DNA from: Pirellulaceae bacterium
GTDB taxonomy: Bacteria; Planctomycetota; Planctomycetia; Pirellulales; Pirellulaceae
DNA length: 64,000 nucleotides
Assembly: GCA_022448315.1 (NCBI GenBank)
Contig: JAKVCA010000024.1
Coordinates: forward strand, 62,001 to 126,000
Direction: 5' to 3'
A program made the position numbers and the translations under genes. The notes under the pieces are model-generated. The model was not told the DNA's origin. It saw nothing but the letters and a program-made list of their open reading frames with translations, and did no database searches. Shown piece by piece: positions 36,100 through 45,080 of the stretch; the stretch's first letter is position 1; every line of letters starts with the position of its first letter.

Positions 36100-36417
36100 T
36101 TAAATCTCAAAACTTTCATCGTCTCCATCAAGGTCGGAATCCCCTTCGACCCCATGTTTGTATGCATCTCGCTCTCGGCGAGTCGCCTCAAGGTCGAAAA
36201 CCAGGTATTTCATATCGAGTCGTAGCTGACTGAGCGCCTCTTGGACGAGCGTCAAAATTCGTCGACGTCGTTTGGTGCCCTCGACCACCCGATTCAAGAC
36301 TGGCTCCAGTCGAGCTCGGTAGGGTGCCGGCAACGCTTCGATCTCGAAGGCGAGTTCCTGCATATCCTTGGGAATCTCGTCGGTTGCAACGACAGGTGAG
36401 CGAGGGTCATCTTTCAT
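36100..36417 (-). CDS. Small helical/coiled-coil protein, unknown function
   Basis: The protein has 105 residues from ATG 36417, supported by GGAGAG 10 nt upstream (a TTG start at 36432 is possible). It is largely alpha-helical and charged: DMQELAFEIEALPAPYRARL, a basic segment TKRRRRILTLVQEALSQLRL, then KYLVFDLEATRRERDAYK. It ends in an acidic tail (GDSDLDGDDESFEI). A dedicated terminator follows. I do not recognise a family; the helix-basic-helix layout could suit a regulator or a scaffold. Confidence 0.7.
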   Translation of the reverse strand: MKDDPRSPVVATDEIPKDMQELAFEIEALPAPYRARLEPVLNRVVEGTKRRRRILTLVQEALSQLRLDMKYLVFDLEATRRERDAYKHGVEGDSDLDGDDESFEI

Positions 36418-36749
36418 CAGCGGTCTCTCCAAAAGGTGTCTGGGCCGACACGGGATAGTGCAGTCACCGTACCAAATCTCAGAATTGGCAATCCAGCATA
36501 GCCCTTAACCCTTTCCCATCAACAACTTAGACCAAAAACGATTGCCATGTTGCCCCACCGCAACGTGTGGTAGGGAAGCATCGCATTGCTATGGCAAAAG
36601 GGCGTAATTCCTGTTACAAGGCCAACTTAGGTCAAAGTTGCTCTTCGGCATCACTCTGGTGCCGATTTGCAACTCTCCTCCATGTCGAGCCCTCATTAGA
36701 CCGATACAGAGTTTGGACGTGGAGTAAAAATTCTTTGAAAGTTGGAAAA

Positions 36750-39626
36750 ATGATGGGCGCGCAAGACACAAGTCGTAAAACCTTGAGGAATGCGTCAATT
36801 CTCCGAACCCCTCTTCATCGAATTCCGCTGGCCGACACACAAAAGGGGACTCAAAATCCCCACTGTCGAGTGGTGCCCCTTCAAAAAAATCGAGCGAACG
36901 AAAAACTGGGGCGGTGGAAGCCCATTTTTTTGAGCCCCCTTCTGTTGGCCGCCATTCTCACGGCAACCGCGGCAGCCGAGGACGTCATTGAGCCCTTCGA
37001 ATCAGCCCAGGTGTCTTGGCAGCTGGTCGAGGAGGACTGCTCTCCACGAGTCATTATCCATCAGAGAACGACCCAACAACGCCATGGTGGAGACCTTTCC
37101 GAGGTCATTCATTTCGAATCTGGGGTGGGCACCCTCGCCTACTGGTCACACCCGATTCCTCCGGCTCGGATTCTGCCGGAATTCAGCCCCAGTGTTTGGA
37201 TCAAGTCGAATCGACAGGGAATTCGCCTCTATGCTCTGGTGGTTTTCCCTAGAGAACTGTCTGCCAGTGGCGAGGGGCCGGTGCAACGACTGATCCCTGG
37301 ACCCTCCTATGACGATCGAGGCGATTGGCAGCAGCTTCGATTTGATTCATTGCCTCAAGATTTCTCTGCACTCTATCATCGTGCCGTTCAAGCAGCGAGA
37401 CTCGCCTCGTCGGATGGAAAGTTCGACGATCAAGACGCGTACGTCTCCGCCATTGTCTTGAATACGTACGGCGGGCCTGGTTCCACTCACGTTTGGACAG
37501 ATGACCTTGGACTCAGTGGGTTTGTTCCAAGCAACGCCGACAAGCCTCCGCACGATGAGAAGGTCGTCCAAGCTTCGTGGCAAATCCCGGACGACTGGAA
37601 TTCGACCGGTCGCACCACCATTCCCTACCGTTCCGACTCCATGATTATTGCCGACGGCCGACCGACCATGTTGAAGATCGCCGATCACCATGGTGAGTCG
37701 CTCGAATATTTGCAGAGCCTCGGGTTCAACACCATACGCCTTGTTGAAGCCCCCACGCTTGCCATCAATCAGGAAGCTGCTCGCCTGAACCTCTGGTTGA
37801 TCGCCCCACCCCCCAATGGGTATCGAGCGATGGCCGAAGATCGGGCATTCACCCGAGTTCTGGCCTGGAACCTCGGTCGCGACCTCGACCTGCGGTCACA
37901 AGAGAATATCGATGAGTGGGTCCGCTCGCTGCGATCCAGCCCTGCCACTGCAGGCCGCATGCTGCATGCTGAAGTTCGTTGGACCGGCCTTGATCTGAGT
38001 CGTTCTCTCGACCTGGTTCAGATGCAAGTCACCAGTGAACTGTCGTCTCGAACGGGAAGGCTCCCGTATGATTCGCTTTCCTCAGCCATGACCTTGCTCC
38101 CATCGGGAACTCCTCTGGTCGCCACACTGCCCCTGGAAGCAAGCCCCAAATTTGTTCGACAAGTGGCAGCGATGGGAGGGCAAGTCCCTGATCTTGGTGC
38201 CGCTCCTCAAGCGTGCAAACGTGCCGTGTTTCAAGCCATTGCCGCCGGGGCTCGCGGCATCGCCTTCAAGACCTCGACAAGACTGGACGGGACAGATCCG
38301 GGAGCCAAGCGTCGCTCCATGCTTGCCGCTTGGCTCAACGATGGTCTCGATCAGATGGAACCCTGGGTCGCTGGCGGTCACCCGGAGGGAATCTTGCGTA
38401 CCACAAGGCCGGATTGGACAGCGGCAACGCTGTCTACTGACCGATCGAGGATGATCCTTCTCTTCAAGAAACCGGGTGTGGCCGCTCCACCCAATCCGCG
38501 CGAACTCTCCATCGTCGACACGCGTGGTTCCGCCTCATCGCAATTTTACAGGATCACCGCCAGCGGCCCGGTTCCGCTTGTTTTGCACGGAACGCCGGGC
38601 AGTGTGAACGTGCTGGTTCCCGAACGCGGGACCGCGGAAATGCTGGTTAGCACCCAAGATCCGCTCATCCTTCGACATCTGAACGCCCTGGCCCGCGATG
38701 ATGAACGAATTCAACGAAGACTCGAATTGCAGCATGACCTGCTGACCTACTGGGTCGGTAAACAGTCCCAGGTGCAAGGCGAACTGGAGGTCTATCAGGC
38801 AGGATCCGGCGAAGCGACCGCCCTTTATCAACAGGCCCTACAGACGTTGAGTCTCTCCGAGCAGCAACTGTTGCGGCGAGATTTTTCCAACGCCTACCAA
38901 ACGTTGAACAATGGCCAGAAGGAACTTTCCCGCAGTCGCCAGATCCTGCTTGCCAATGCGACAGGCCCCTTCCCCGCAGCCAATACCAGTCCCCTTTGCC
39001 TCGATATTTCCTCACTCCCGGGGCATTGGGATCTTGCGCTTCGATTGGGTGAGGCCAACTGGAACGGAAGTGTGCTGGCGGGCGGAGATTTCGAAGATCT
39101 CAGTCATCTGATCGAGTCGGGCTGGACCCATCACCGTTGGGGATTTGATGGGGATCGCATCGACGTCAGCCTGACCCGCGAGGATGTAAAATCGGGCCAG
39201 CGAGCGTTGCAGATTGAACTTAAACCTATCGACCCGCTGGGCATGGCAAGCCATGCCCCTGCTCAAGTCCGGGTCGAATCAGGTCCCATCCACTTGCTCC
39301 CCAATCAAATCGCCCGAATCCACGGTTGGATCAAGATCGAATCCACCGACTCAAAAGCGTTGAGGGTTTGGATTGAAGACACCTTGGGCGGAACGGGCCT
39401 TGGACGCTGGCTGCCAACGGCCAATCAGCAATGGCAGGAGTTTACGTTTTACCGAGGCGCATTCTCGGAGCAGGCCGACCATTTGGTTTTTGAAATTCAG
39501 GGTTATGGATCAGTAAAAATTGACCACGTCACTGTCCATGTTGCCCAACCTGCTGGCCGAGCGATCGGAAACCAAAAGGCGCCCGAAGTTCGAGAAACTC
39601 TCGCGCCGACTTCGTCGCTTCGGTAA
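36750..39626 (+). CDS. Large secreted glycoside-hydrolase-like protein with carbohydrate-binding-type modules
   Basis: The frame is open from 36567. ATG 36750 is a compromise start; GTG 36870 would put the signal peptide (KPIFLSPLLLAAILTATAAA) ideally near the N-terminus. After export the first 190 residues are a beta-sandwich (HVWTDDLGLSGFVPSN marks its end). The central part looks like a TIM barrel: MIIADGRPTMLKIADHHGES, SLGFNTIRLVEAPT, GHPEGILRTTRPDWT. A helical hairpin region near 690-790 and a second jelly roll (ARIHGWIKIESTDSKALRVW; VFEIQGYGSVKIDHVTVHVA) end it. Catalytic acids could not be assigned and the family is not recognised. It may be an inactive or novel glycosidase. Confidence 0.65.
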   Translation: MMGAQDTSRKTLRNASILRTPLHRIPLADTQKGTQNPHCRVVPLQKNRANEKLGRWKPIFLSPLLLAAILTATAAAEDVIEPFESAQVSWQLVEEDCSPRVIIHQRTTQQRHGGDLSEVIHFESGVGTLAYWSHPIPPARILPEFSPSVWIKSNRQGIRLYALVVFPRELSASGEGPVQRLIPGPSYDDRGDWQQLRFDSLPQDFSALYHRAVQAARLASSDGKFDDQDAYVSAIVLNTYGGPGSTHVWTDDLGLSGFVPSNADKPPHDEKVVQASWQIPDDWNSTGRTTIPYRSDSMIIADGRPTMLKIADHHGESLEYLQSLGFNTIRLVEAPTLAINQEAARLNLWLIAPPPNGYRAMAEDRAFTRVLAWNLGRDLDLRSQENIDEWVRSLRSSPATAGRMLHAEVRWTGLDLSRSLDLVQMQVTSELSSRTGRLPYDSLSSAMTLLPSGTPLVATLPLEASPKFVRQVAAMGGQVPDLGAAPQACKRAVFQAIAAGARGIAFKTSTRLDGTDPGAKRRSMLAAWLNDGLDQMEPWVAGGHPEGILRTTRPDWTAATLSTDRSRMILLFKKPGVAAPPNPRELSIVDTRGSASSQFYRITASGPVPLVLHGTPGSVNVLVPERGTAEMLVSTQDPLILRHLNALARDDERIQRRLELQHDLLTYWVGKQSQVQGELEVYQAGSGEATALYQQALQTLSLSEQQLLRRDFSNAYQTLNNGQKELSRSRQILLANATGPFPAANTSPLCLDISSLPGHWDLALRLGEANWNGSVLAGGDFEDLSHLIESGWTHHRWGFDGDRIDVSLTREDVKSGQRALQIELKPIDPLGMASHAPAQVRVESGPIHLLPNQIARIHGWIKIESTDSKALRVWIEDTLGGTGLGRWLPTANQQWQEFTFYRGAFSEQADHLVFEIQGYGSVKIDHVTVHVAQPAGRAIGNQKAPEVRETLAPTSSLR

Positions 39627-39843
39627 GGCGATTTTCGACATGAGGTTGAAGCAACCTCATGGTCAAAGCTCGCTGGCCACGCGCTGGCCTTTCTTTAAAG
39701 CCGGTCAGTTCTGTTGACCCGGTGAAACCGAGGCTTTTGAGCGTGATTCTCAATCGAGCCAACCCATGCTTCTTCAAAATCACCCAAACCTCCCAGTCGC
39801 CCAAGTGATCCACAAAGAGGCGACCGTCCCATTCGTAAAACAA
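39529..39843 (-). CDS. Possible small hypothetical protein overlapping the upstream gene's 3' end
   Basis: A 104-codon frame from TTG 39843 reads YEWDGRLFVDHLGDWEVWVI and LARLRITLKSLGFTGS, with codon use like the surrounding genes. Sense-like sequence continues upstream as far as an in-frame TGA near 39898 without a better start. It overlaps the plus-strand gene by about 100 bp. It could be a degenerate gene or a chance frame; I list it only as a candidate. Confidence 0.22.
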   Translation of the reverse strand: MFYEWDGRLFVDHLGDWEVWVILKKHGLARLRITLKSLGFTGSTELTGFKERPARGQRALTMRLLQPHVENRLTEATKSAREFLELRAPFGFRSLGQQVGQHGQ

Positions 39844-40149
39844 CGCTCCTTTTGCGACCTGACTCGCAAGGTATGACGTAACACCGTCGGCAACTCATGG
39901 ACGCCTGTTTGCCCATGGGGAGTTCACCATCCCATCGGCCCTTGTTACAACGGGTGTCTGGTTGTGGTCGGAATTCCTCGGCGAAACGCCCGACGTGCAG
40001 ACCCCGGCTCGGGGCTGAGGGCAAGCCAGCGTCAAACCGCTCAACGATCGGAACCTGAACGCAACCGACCGCCGACCTCGTGGATCCGTTCCGTCCGGAA
40101 AAGTCCCGGTCTTCCCTCCCTTTAGAGACAAAACCTTAAACGCACCAAA
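39844..40149. other. Intergenic region upstream of pyruvate carboxylase
   Basis: About 300 bp without a convincing gene. It contains only a small hairpin (CCCCG 40002-40006 with CGGGG 40010-40014) and presumably the pyc promoter. Confidence 0.5.
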
Positions 40150-43100
40150 ATGGCCGAAATCAAAAGACTGTTGGTCGCCAATCGTGGCGAAATTGCGATT
40201 CGCGTGTTCCGAACGGCGACCGAACTGGGTATCCGAACCGTCGCCATCTACTCTCACGAAGATCGGTTCGCGCTGCACCGCTTCAAGGCCGATGAGGCTT
40301 ACAAAGTCGGGCGACAGGGCGAACCGATCCGCGCCTATCTGGATATTCCAAACATCGTCAAGACGGCCGTTGAGCACAACATCGACGCGATCCATCCCGG
40401 CTATGGTTTTCTCTCGGAAAATGCCCAGTTTGCCGAAGCTTGCCGCGAAGCCGGCATCAAGTTTGTCGGCCCTTCACCCGAAATCCTGCAGAAGCTGGGA
40501 GACAAGACGACGGCCCGTCAGATCGCCGATCAGGCCGGTGTCCCCATCCTTGGCGGCAGCCAAGCTCCCATTCAGGATCTGTCCGAAGCTGAAGCCATCG
40601 CGCAGAAGCTGGGCTATCCGGTCATGATGAAAGCGGCCATGGGGGGAGGTGGACGAGGCATGAGAATCGTTCGCACCCCGGAGGAACTTCCGGGTGCTTT
40701 GGAGCAGGCCCAAAGAGAGGCGTTATCTGCTTTCGGTTGCGGCGATGTGTTCCTCGAAAGATTCGTGGAGCGAGCCCGCCACATCGAAGTGCAGATTCTC
40801 GGTGATGAACACGCCAACCTCGTCCACCTGCATGAACGGGATTGCTCGGTCCAGCGTCGCCATCAAAAGGTGATCGAAATTGCACCGTCCCCCAACCTGT
40901 CCAAGAAGATCCGGAGCGATCTTTGTGAAGCAGCGATTGCGATCGGCAACAACGTGAAGTATGCCAACGCAGGGACGGTGGAGTTTCTGGTCGATGCGGA
41001 TCGTGAGGAGTTCTACTTCATCGAAGTGAACCCTCGAATTCAGGTGGAGCATACGGTCACTGAAGAGGTGACCGGCATCGACGTGGTGAAGAGCCAGTTG
41101 CTCGTTGCCCAGGGATACGAGCTTGGAAGTCATGAAATTGGCTTACCCAATCAGGCCGACATCCACACCCATGGATTCGCCATCCAGTGCCGCGTGACGA
41201 CGGAGGATCCGGCGAATCAATTCTCGCCTGACTACGGGCGTGTGGCACACTATCGCTCGGGCAGCGGCATGGGCATTCGACTTGACGCAGGCAGTGCCTT
41301 TTCAGGAGCGGTGGTGAACCCCTTCTACGACTCACTGCTCGTCAAGGTGACGGCGCGAGGCCGGCGATTCACCGATACCATCCATCGTATGATTCGTTGC
41401 CTTCAAGAGTTTCGCGTTCGCGGCGTCAAAACCAACATCGCATTCCTGATCAAGCTCCTGCAGCATTCCACCTTCGAGGCGGGCGAGTGCACCACACGGT
41501 TCATCGACAACACCCCTGAACTCTTCGAATTGCCACATCGGAAAGACCGTGCGACCAAGGTCCTGTCTTACCTTGGCGATGTAATCGTCAACGGCAATTC
41601 GCTGGTCGCGGGTCGTCCCATGGCAGCACGCCGTAATCCGGCGGCGGTACCCGATTTTTCCGATCAGGATACGCTCCCCCAAGGCTCGCGGGACCGGTTT
41701 CTCGAGGAGGGCGCCGAAGGACTTGCCAAATGGGTTGGGGAGCAAAAAACACTTCTACTCACAGACACCACCTTCCGGGACGCGCATCAGTCGCTTCTGG
41801 CCACGAGACTTCGTACCAAAGACCTGCTTAACATTGCCTCAGCGTACGCCCATCTTGCTCCGGAACTTTTCTCTCTCGAAATGTGGGGGGGAGCGACGTT
41901 CGACACTTCGATGCGTTTCCTTAAAGAAAGTCCGTGGGATCGCCTGTCACAAATGCGAGAACAGGTCCCCAACATTCTATTCCAGATGTTGCTGCGGGCT
42001 TCGAACGCTGTGGGTTACACCAACTACCCCGACAACGTCGTCGAAGCCTTCGTGGAAGAAGCCGTTCAGGCGGGCATGGACATCTTCCGAGTTTTCGACG
42101 CGTTGAACTGGGTTCCCAACATGAAGGTCGCCATGGAAGCGGTCCAGAAAAGCGGGGGCATCTGCGAAGCCTCGATTTGCTACACGGGAGACATCCTGGA
42201 TTCGAAAAAATCAAAATACAATCTGAAATACTATGTGGACCTTGCGAAGCAACTCGAAAAGATGGGCGCGCATTTCCTCGCGATCAAGGACATGGCGGGC
42301 CTCTGCAAGCCGTATGCGGCACGTCAGCTGGTGAAAACGCTACGCGAAGAGATTGGAATTCCCATTCACTTCCACACGCATGACACGTCCGGAATTCAGG
42401 CCGCTGCGATCATGAATGCCGCAGAAGAAGGTCTGGACATTGCCGACGCCGCCATGGCACCGCTCTCCGGAGGTACCTCTCAACCGAACTTGAACACTCT
42501 GGTTCAAGGATTGAAATTCACGGAACGGGCCTCCGATGTTTCGGTTGAGAATTTGGATCAACTTGCGGAATATTGGCGACATACACGAGAGTTTTATGCG
42601 GCGTTTGAAAGCCAGGTTCTGCCTGCCAGTGGGGATCTCTACGAACATGAGATGCCCGGTGGCCAGTACACCAATCTCTATCAGCAGGCACGGGCCTTGG
42701 GATTGGCCGACAGGTGGAGCGAAGTCTGCAAGATTTACGCGGACGTCAACCAACTGTTCGGCGACATCGTGAAAGTCACGCCGACCAGCAAAGCCGTCGG
42801 GGACATGGCCCTGTTCATGGTCGCCAATGAACTTTCGGCAGATGAAATTGTCGAGGGAAGGCAACTCGCCTATCCCGAGTCGGTCCTCGACCTGATCGGG
42901 GGTCGTATGGGACAGCCGGTTGGCGGATTCCCGGATGAAGTCATCAAGAGCATCATGGGAGATCGCGAGGTTCTGGACACCCGACCCGGCGAATCTCTGC
43001 CGCCAGCCGATTTCGCGAAAGCGTCGGAGGACGTCGAGCAATTTTTGGAAAGGACTCCGACCCGTCAAGATGTGGTCACCTACTTGCTCTACCCGAAAGT

Positions 43101-43593
43101 TTTTCAGGACTTCTCAGCCCACCAGCTACAATACTCGGACACCAGTGGCCTGCCCACGCCCAACTTTTTCTACGGCCTCAGTCCGGGCGAAGAAGTCGCG
43201 TTAGAAATTGAAAAAGGCAAAACACTGATCGTCAAGTTCCTGACCGTGGGAGAACCTCATCCCGACGGCTCTCGAACCGTCTTCTTCGAATTGAATGGCC
43301 AACCCCGTGATGTCCGAATTCTGGACCAATCGTTGGAGCCCGAAAAGAAACAAGCCATCAAGGCAGATCCCGCCAATCCCAACCACGTCGCGGCCAGTAT
43401 GCCCGGCATGGTCGTCACCGTTGCCGTTCAGGAAGGTGATTCCGTCAAGAAGGGCCAGAAGCTCTTGAGCCTTGAGGCGATGAAAATGGAAACCACCATG
43501 CAGGCGGAGAATGGAGCCAAGGTGGCACAAGTGCTGGTTGGCCCCGGCAGTCAGGTCGAAACGGGAGACTTGTTGGTGGTATTGGAATCCTGA
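40150..43593 (+). CDS. pyc: Pyruvate carboxylase
   Basis: The 1147-residue protein has the usual length and order of single-chain pyruvate carboxylases, which make oxaloacetate from pyruvate, bicarbonate and ATP. The biotin-carboxylase part (1-450) has KAAMGGGGRGMRIV, HERDCSVQRRHQKVIE and FIEVNPRIQVEHTVTEE. The carboxyltransferase part (about 530-810) has LLLTDTTFRDAHQSLLATRL, AIKDMAGLCKPYAARQL and HFHTHDTSG. A biotinyl domain closes the chain with EAMKMET, the biotinylated residue being Lys1112. It feeds the TCA cycle (anaplerosis). It appears monocistronic, with a sulfotransferase-like gene 66 bp downstream. Confidence 0.97.
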   Translation: MAEIKRLLVANRGEIAIRVFRTATELGIRTVAIYSHEDRFALHRFKADEAYKVGRQGEPIRAYLDIPNIVKTAVEHNIDAIHPGYGFLSENAQFAEACREAGIKFVGPSPEILQKLGDKTTARQIADQAGVPILGGSQAPIQDLSEAEAIAQKLGYPVMMKAAMGGGGRGMRIVRTPEELPGALEQAQREALSAFGCGDVFLERFVERARHIEVQILGDEHANLVHLHERDCSVQRRHQKVIEIAPSPNLSKKIRSDLCEAAIAIGNNVKYANAGTVEFLVDADREEFYFIEVNPRIQVEHTVTEEVTGIDVVKSQLLVAQGYELGSHEIGLPNQADIHTHGFAIQCRVTTEDPANQFSPDYGRVAHYRSGSGMGIRLDAGSAFSGAVVNPFYDSLLVKVTARGRRFTDTIHRMIRCLQEFRVRGVKTNIAFLIKLLQHSTFEAGECTTRFIDNTPELFELPHRKDRATKVLSYLGDVIVNGNSLVAGRPMAARRNPAAVPDFSDQDTLPQGSRDRFLEEGAEGLAKWVGEQKTLLLTDTTFRDAHQSLLATRLRTKDLLNIASAYAHLAPELFSLEMWGGATFDTSMRFLKESPWDRLSQMREQVPNILFQMLLRASNAVGYTNYPDNVVEAFVEEAVQAGMDIFRVFDALNWVPNMKVAMEAVQKSGGICEASICYTGDILDSKKSKYNLKYYVDLAKQLEKMGAHFLAIKDMAGLCKPYAARQLVKTLREEIGIPIHFHTHDTSGIQAAAIMNAAEEGLDIADAAMAPLSGGTSQPNLNTLVQGLKFTERASDVSVENLDQLAEYWRHTREFYAAFESQVLPASGDLYEHEMPGGQYTNLYQQARALGLADRWSEVCKIYADVNQLFGDIVKVTPTSKAVGDMALFMVANELSADEIVEGRQLAYPESVLDLIGGRMGQPVGGFPDEVIKSIMGDREVLDTRPGESLPPADFAKASEDVEQFLERTPTRQDVVTYLLYPKVFQDFSAHQLQYSDTSGLPTPNFFYGLSPGEEVALEIEKGKTLIVKFLTVGEPHPDGSRTVFFELNGQPRDVRILDQSLEPEKKQAIKADPANPNHVAASMPGMVVTVAVQEGDSVKKGQKLLSLEAMKMETTMQAENGAKVAQVLVGPGSQVETGDLLVVLES

Positions 43594-43659
43594 GACTGAC
43601 GCGAACTGAGTTGGTCCGGGATTCGCGTTGACCGCAAGCCATTTGGAGTGGTCGTTACG

Positions 43660-44445
43660 ATGATCATGACGGATCACTTTGTGTTTCTTCACCTGCCGAA
43701 AACCGGAGGAACCTTTGTCTCGGAGGTCCTCCATGAGGTCTATGCCACCCGGCCTACCTGGTGGAGCACCTGCGTTAGTCTGTTCCGAAAAGGGCACCAC
43801 TTCCGAACCCGATACGGCTCCTTCGTCCACTGCCATCCTTGGCACGGCACTCGCGAAGAAATTCCACCGGGATATCGTGATCGCCCCCTGCTCTCTTGCC
43901 TCCGGCCGCCCCTGGAACGCTACGTCTCAATCTATGAATTCGGCTGGTGGAAGCGACCGGAGTTGCTCAATGGATACCGAAAAAACGTTGAACATTTTGA
44001 AACACGATTTCCAACATTTCCCAACTTGAGTTTTCGCGATTTTCTTCACCTGCTCCATGAATGCAGGGTCCCGCAACCATGGCGGCACTTTGAAGATCCA
44101 GATTGCCCAGGCCTACATACATGGCAGACCCTGCGGCAACTCGCCCGCAAGCCCCATGACTGGACGAAAACCCCCTCTCCATCCTTTGAGCAGATCGTCG
44201 CCGAGCTTCGTGACATCCACTTTTTGAAAACCGAGTCACTCAACGAAGATCTGTTTGATTTCCTTGCAGAAAAAGGCCTGAGTGACCTCGCATTCATACG
44301 AAAAAAACCGAGGGTGCTGCCCGGGGGCCGCGGCCGCAACCCGAACTCGGACTGGGAAAGCTATTACGATCCGCAATTGAAAACGCTGATGGAAACAAAA
44401 GACCGCGGGCTTATCGAGTTCTACAGTGAACTTAAGGCTTCCTGA
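43660..44445 (+). CDS. Sulfotransferase-like protein
   Basis: ATG 43660 follows a GGAG box (43645-43648); ATG 43666 is also possible. The 261-residue product opens with FVFLHLPKTGGTFVSEVLHE, the 5'-phosphosulfate-binding loop of PAPS-dependent sulfotransferases. RPPLERYVSIYEFGWW resembles the 3'-phosphate-binding region. A C-terminal DIHFLKTESLNEDLFDFL and SYYDPQL are typical of the carbohydrate-sulfotransferase group. It probably transfers sulfate to a glycan, but the acceptor is unknown. It may be co-transcribed with pyc. Confidence 0.78.
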   Translation: MIMTDHFVFLHLPKTGGTFVSEVLHEVYATRPTWWSTCVSLFRKGHHFRTRYGSFVHCHPWHGTREEIPPGYRDRPLLSCLRPPLERYVSIYEFGWWKRPELLNGYRKNVEHFETRFPTFPNLSFRDFLHLLHECRVPQPWRHFEDPDCPGLHTWQTLRQLARKPHDWTKTPSPSFEQIVAELRDIHFLKTESLNEDLFDFLAEKGLSDLAFIRKKPRVLPGGRGRNPNSDWESYYDPQLKTLMETKDRGLIEFYSELKAS

Positions 44446-45080
44446 CGACAGCACCTTCAAAGACGCATGAAACGTCGCGAGCCATCTTCGACTTCGGCTC
44501 GTTACGGAACCTCTGGATAAATTGACCCGGTGGCAATCTAGTAACCTTATCGCCAAGGCATTCCCACGGGTTCTAAAAAAGGTCCACGGCCTCATCCCGC
44601 GACTTTGCGTCTGCCGTTAGTTCGCCTGCCGGGATGCGGTCCAACCCAAGGATGTAGCGTCTGAATAGCCGGTTTCCATGGACGAGTCATTGAGTCAGGT
44701 TGAACCTGAAACGAAGGTTGGGCGTACAAAAGGAGCCGGATGCCTGACGGCGTTCGCACAACCCCCAATCCCTAAGCAGATGCAGTTCATTTCAACTCAA
44801 CCCGCTCATGGTTGGGACAGAGTTGACGAGATGATTCGCTACCAAGGGTAGTCGAACCGTCGGCCTGTTAGCGACAATTCAAAGTGGCAAGAGGTGACCA
44901 AACGACTTATTGGTTTTCGTTCCAATTGCCGCTGCATGCCAGATCAATATGCCTTAGAATAATGGTCAGCGGTTGTGGTACATCGGCCACACCGGAGTAC
45001 CTTTTCCCAACACTCTTCCCCCGAAACTTTCCCCCTTCATGAGACCCAAAATGCATCTTGATTTCCTAAAGGTCAAGTCG
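44446..45080. other. Intergenic region upstream of the SGNH/heme protein
   Basis: About 630 bp with no recognised gene. It includes the palindrome at 44695-44709. Some codons just upstream of 45081 could belong to a longer N-terminus of the next gene (ATG 45039 or 45051). Confidence 0.5.
44695..44709. promoter_or_regulatory. Perfect palindrome TCAGGTT-G-AACCTGA
   Basis: Two 7-bp arms flank a single base. It lies 385 bp upstream of the SGNH/heme gene and could be an operator; no regulator is known. Confidence 0.25.

Noticed and set aside
44731-44765. GAGCCGGATGC-like start resembling group II intron domain V
   Set aside because: The distal strand (ACGTCCGGTTC-like) is missing and no reverse transcriptase is nearby.
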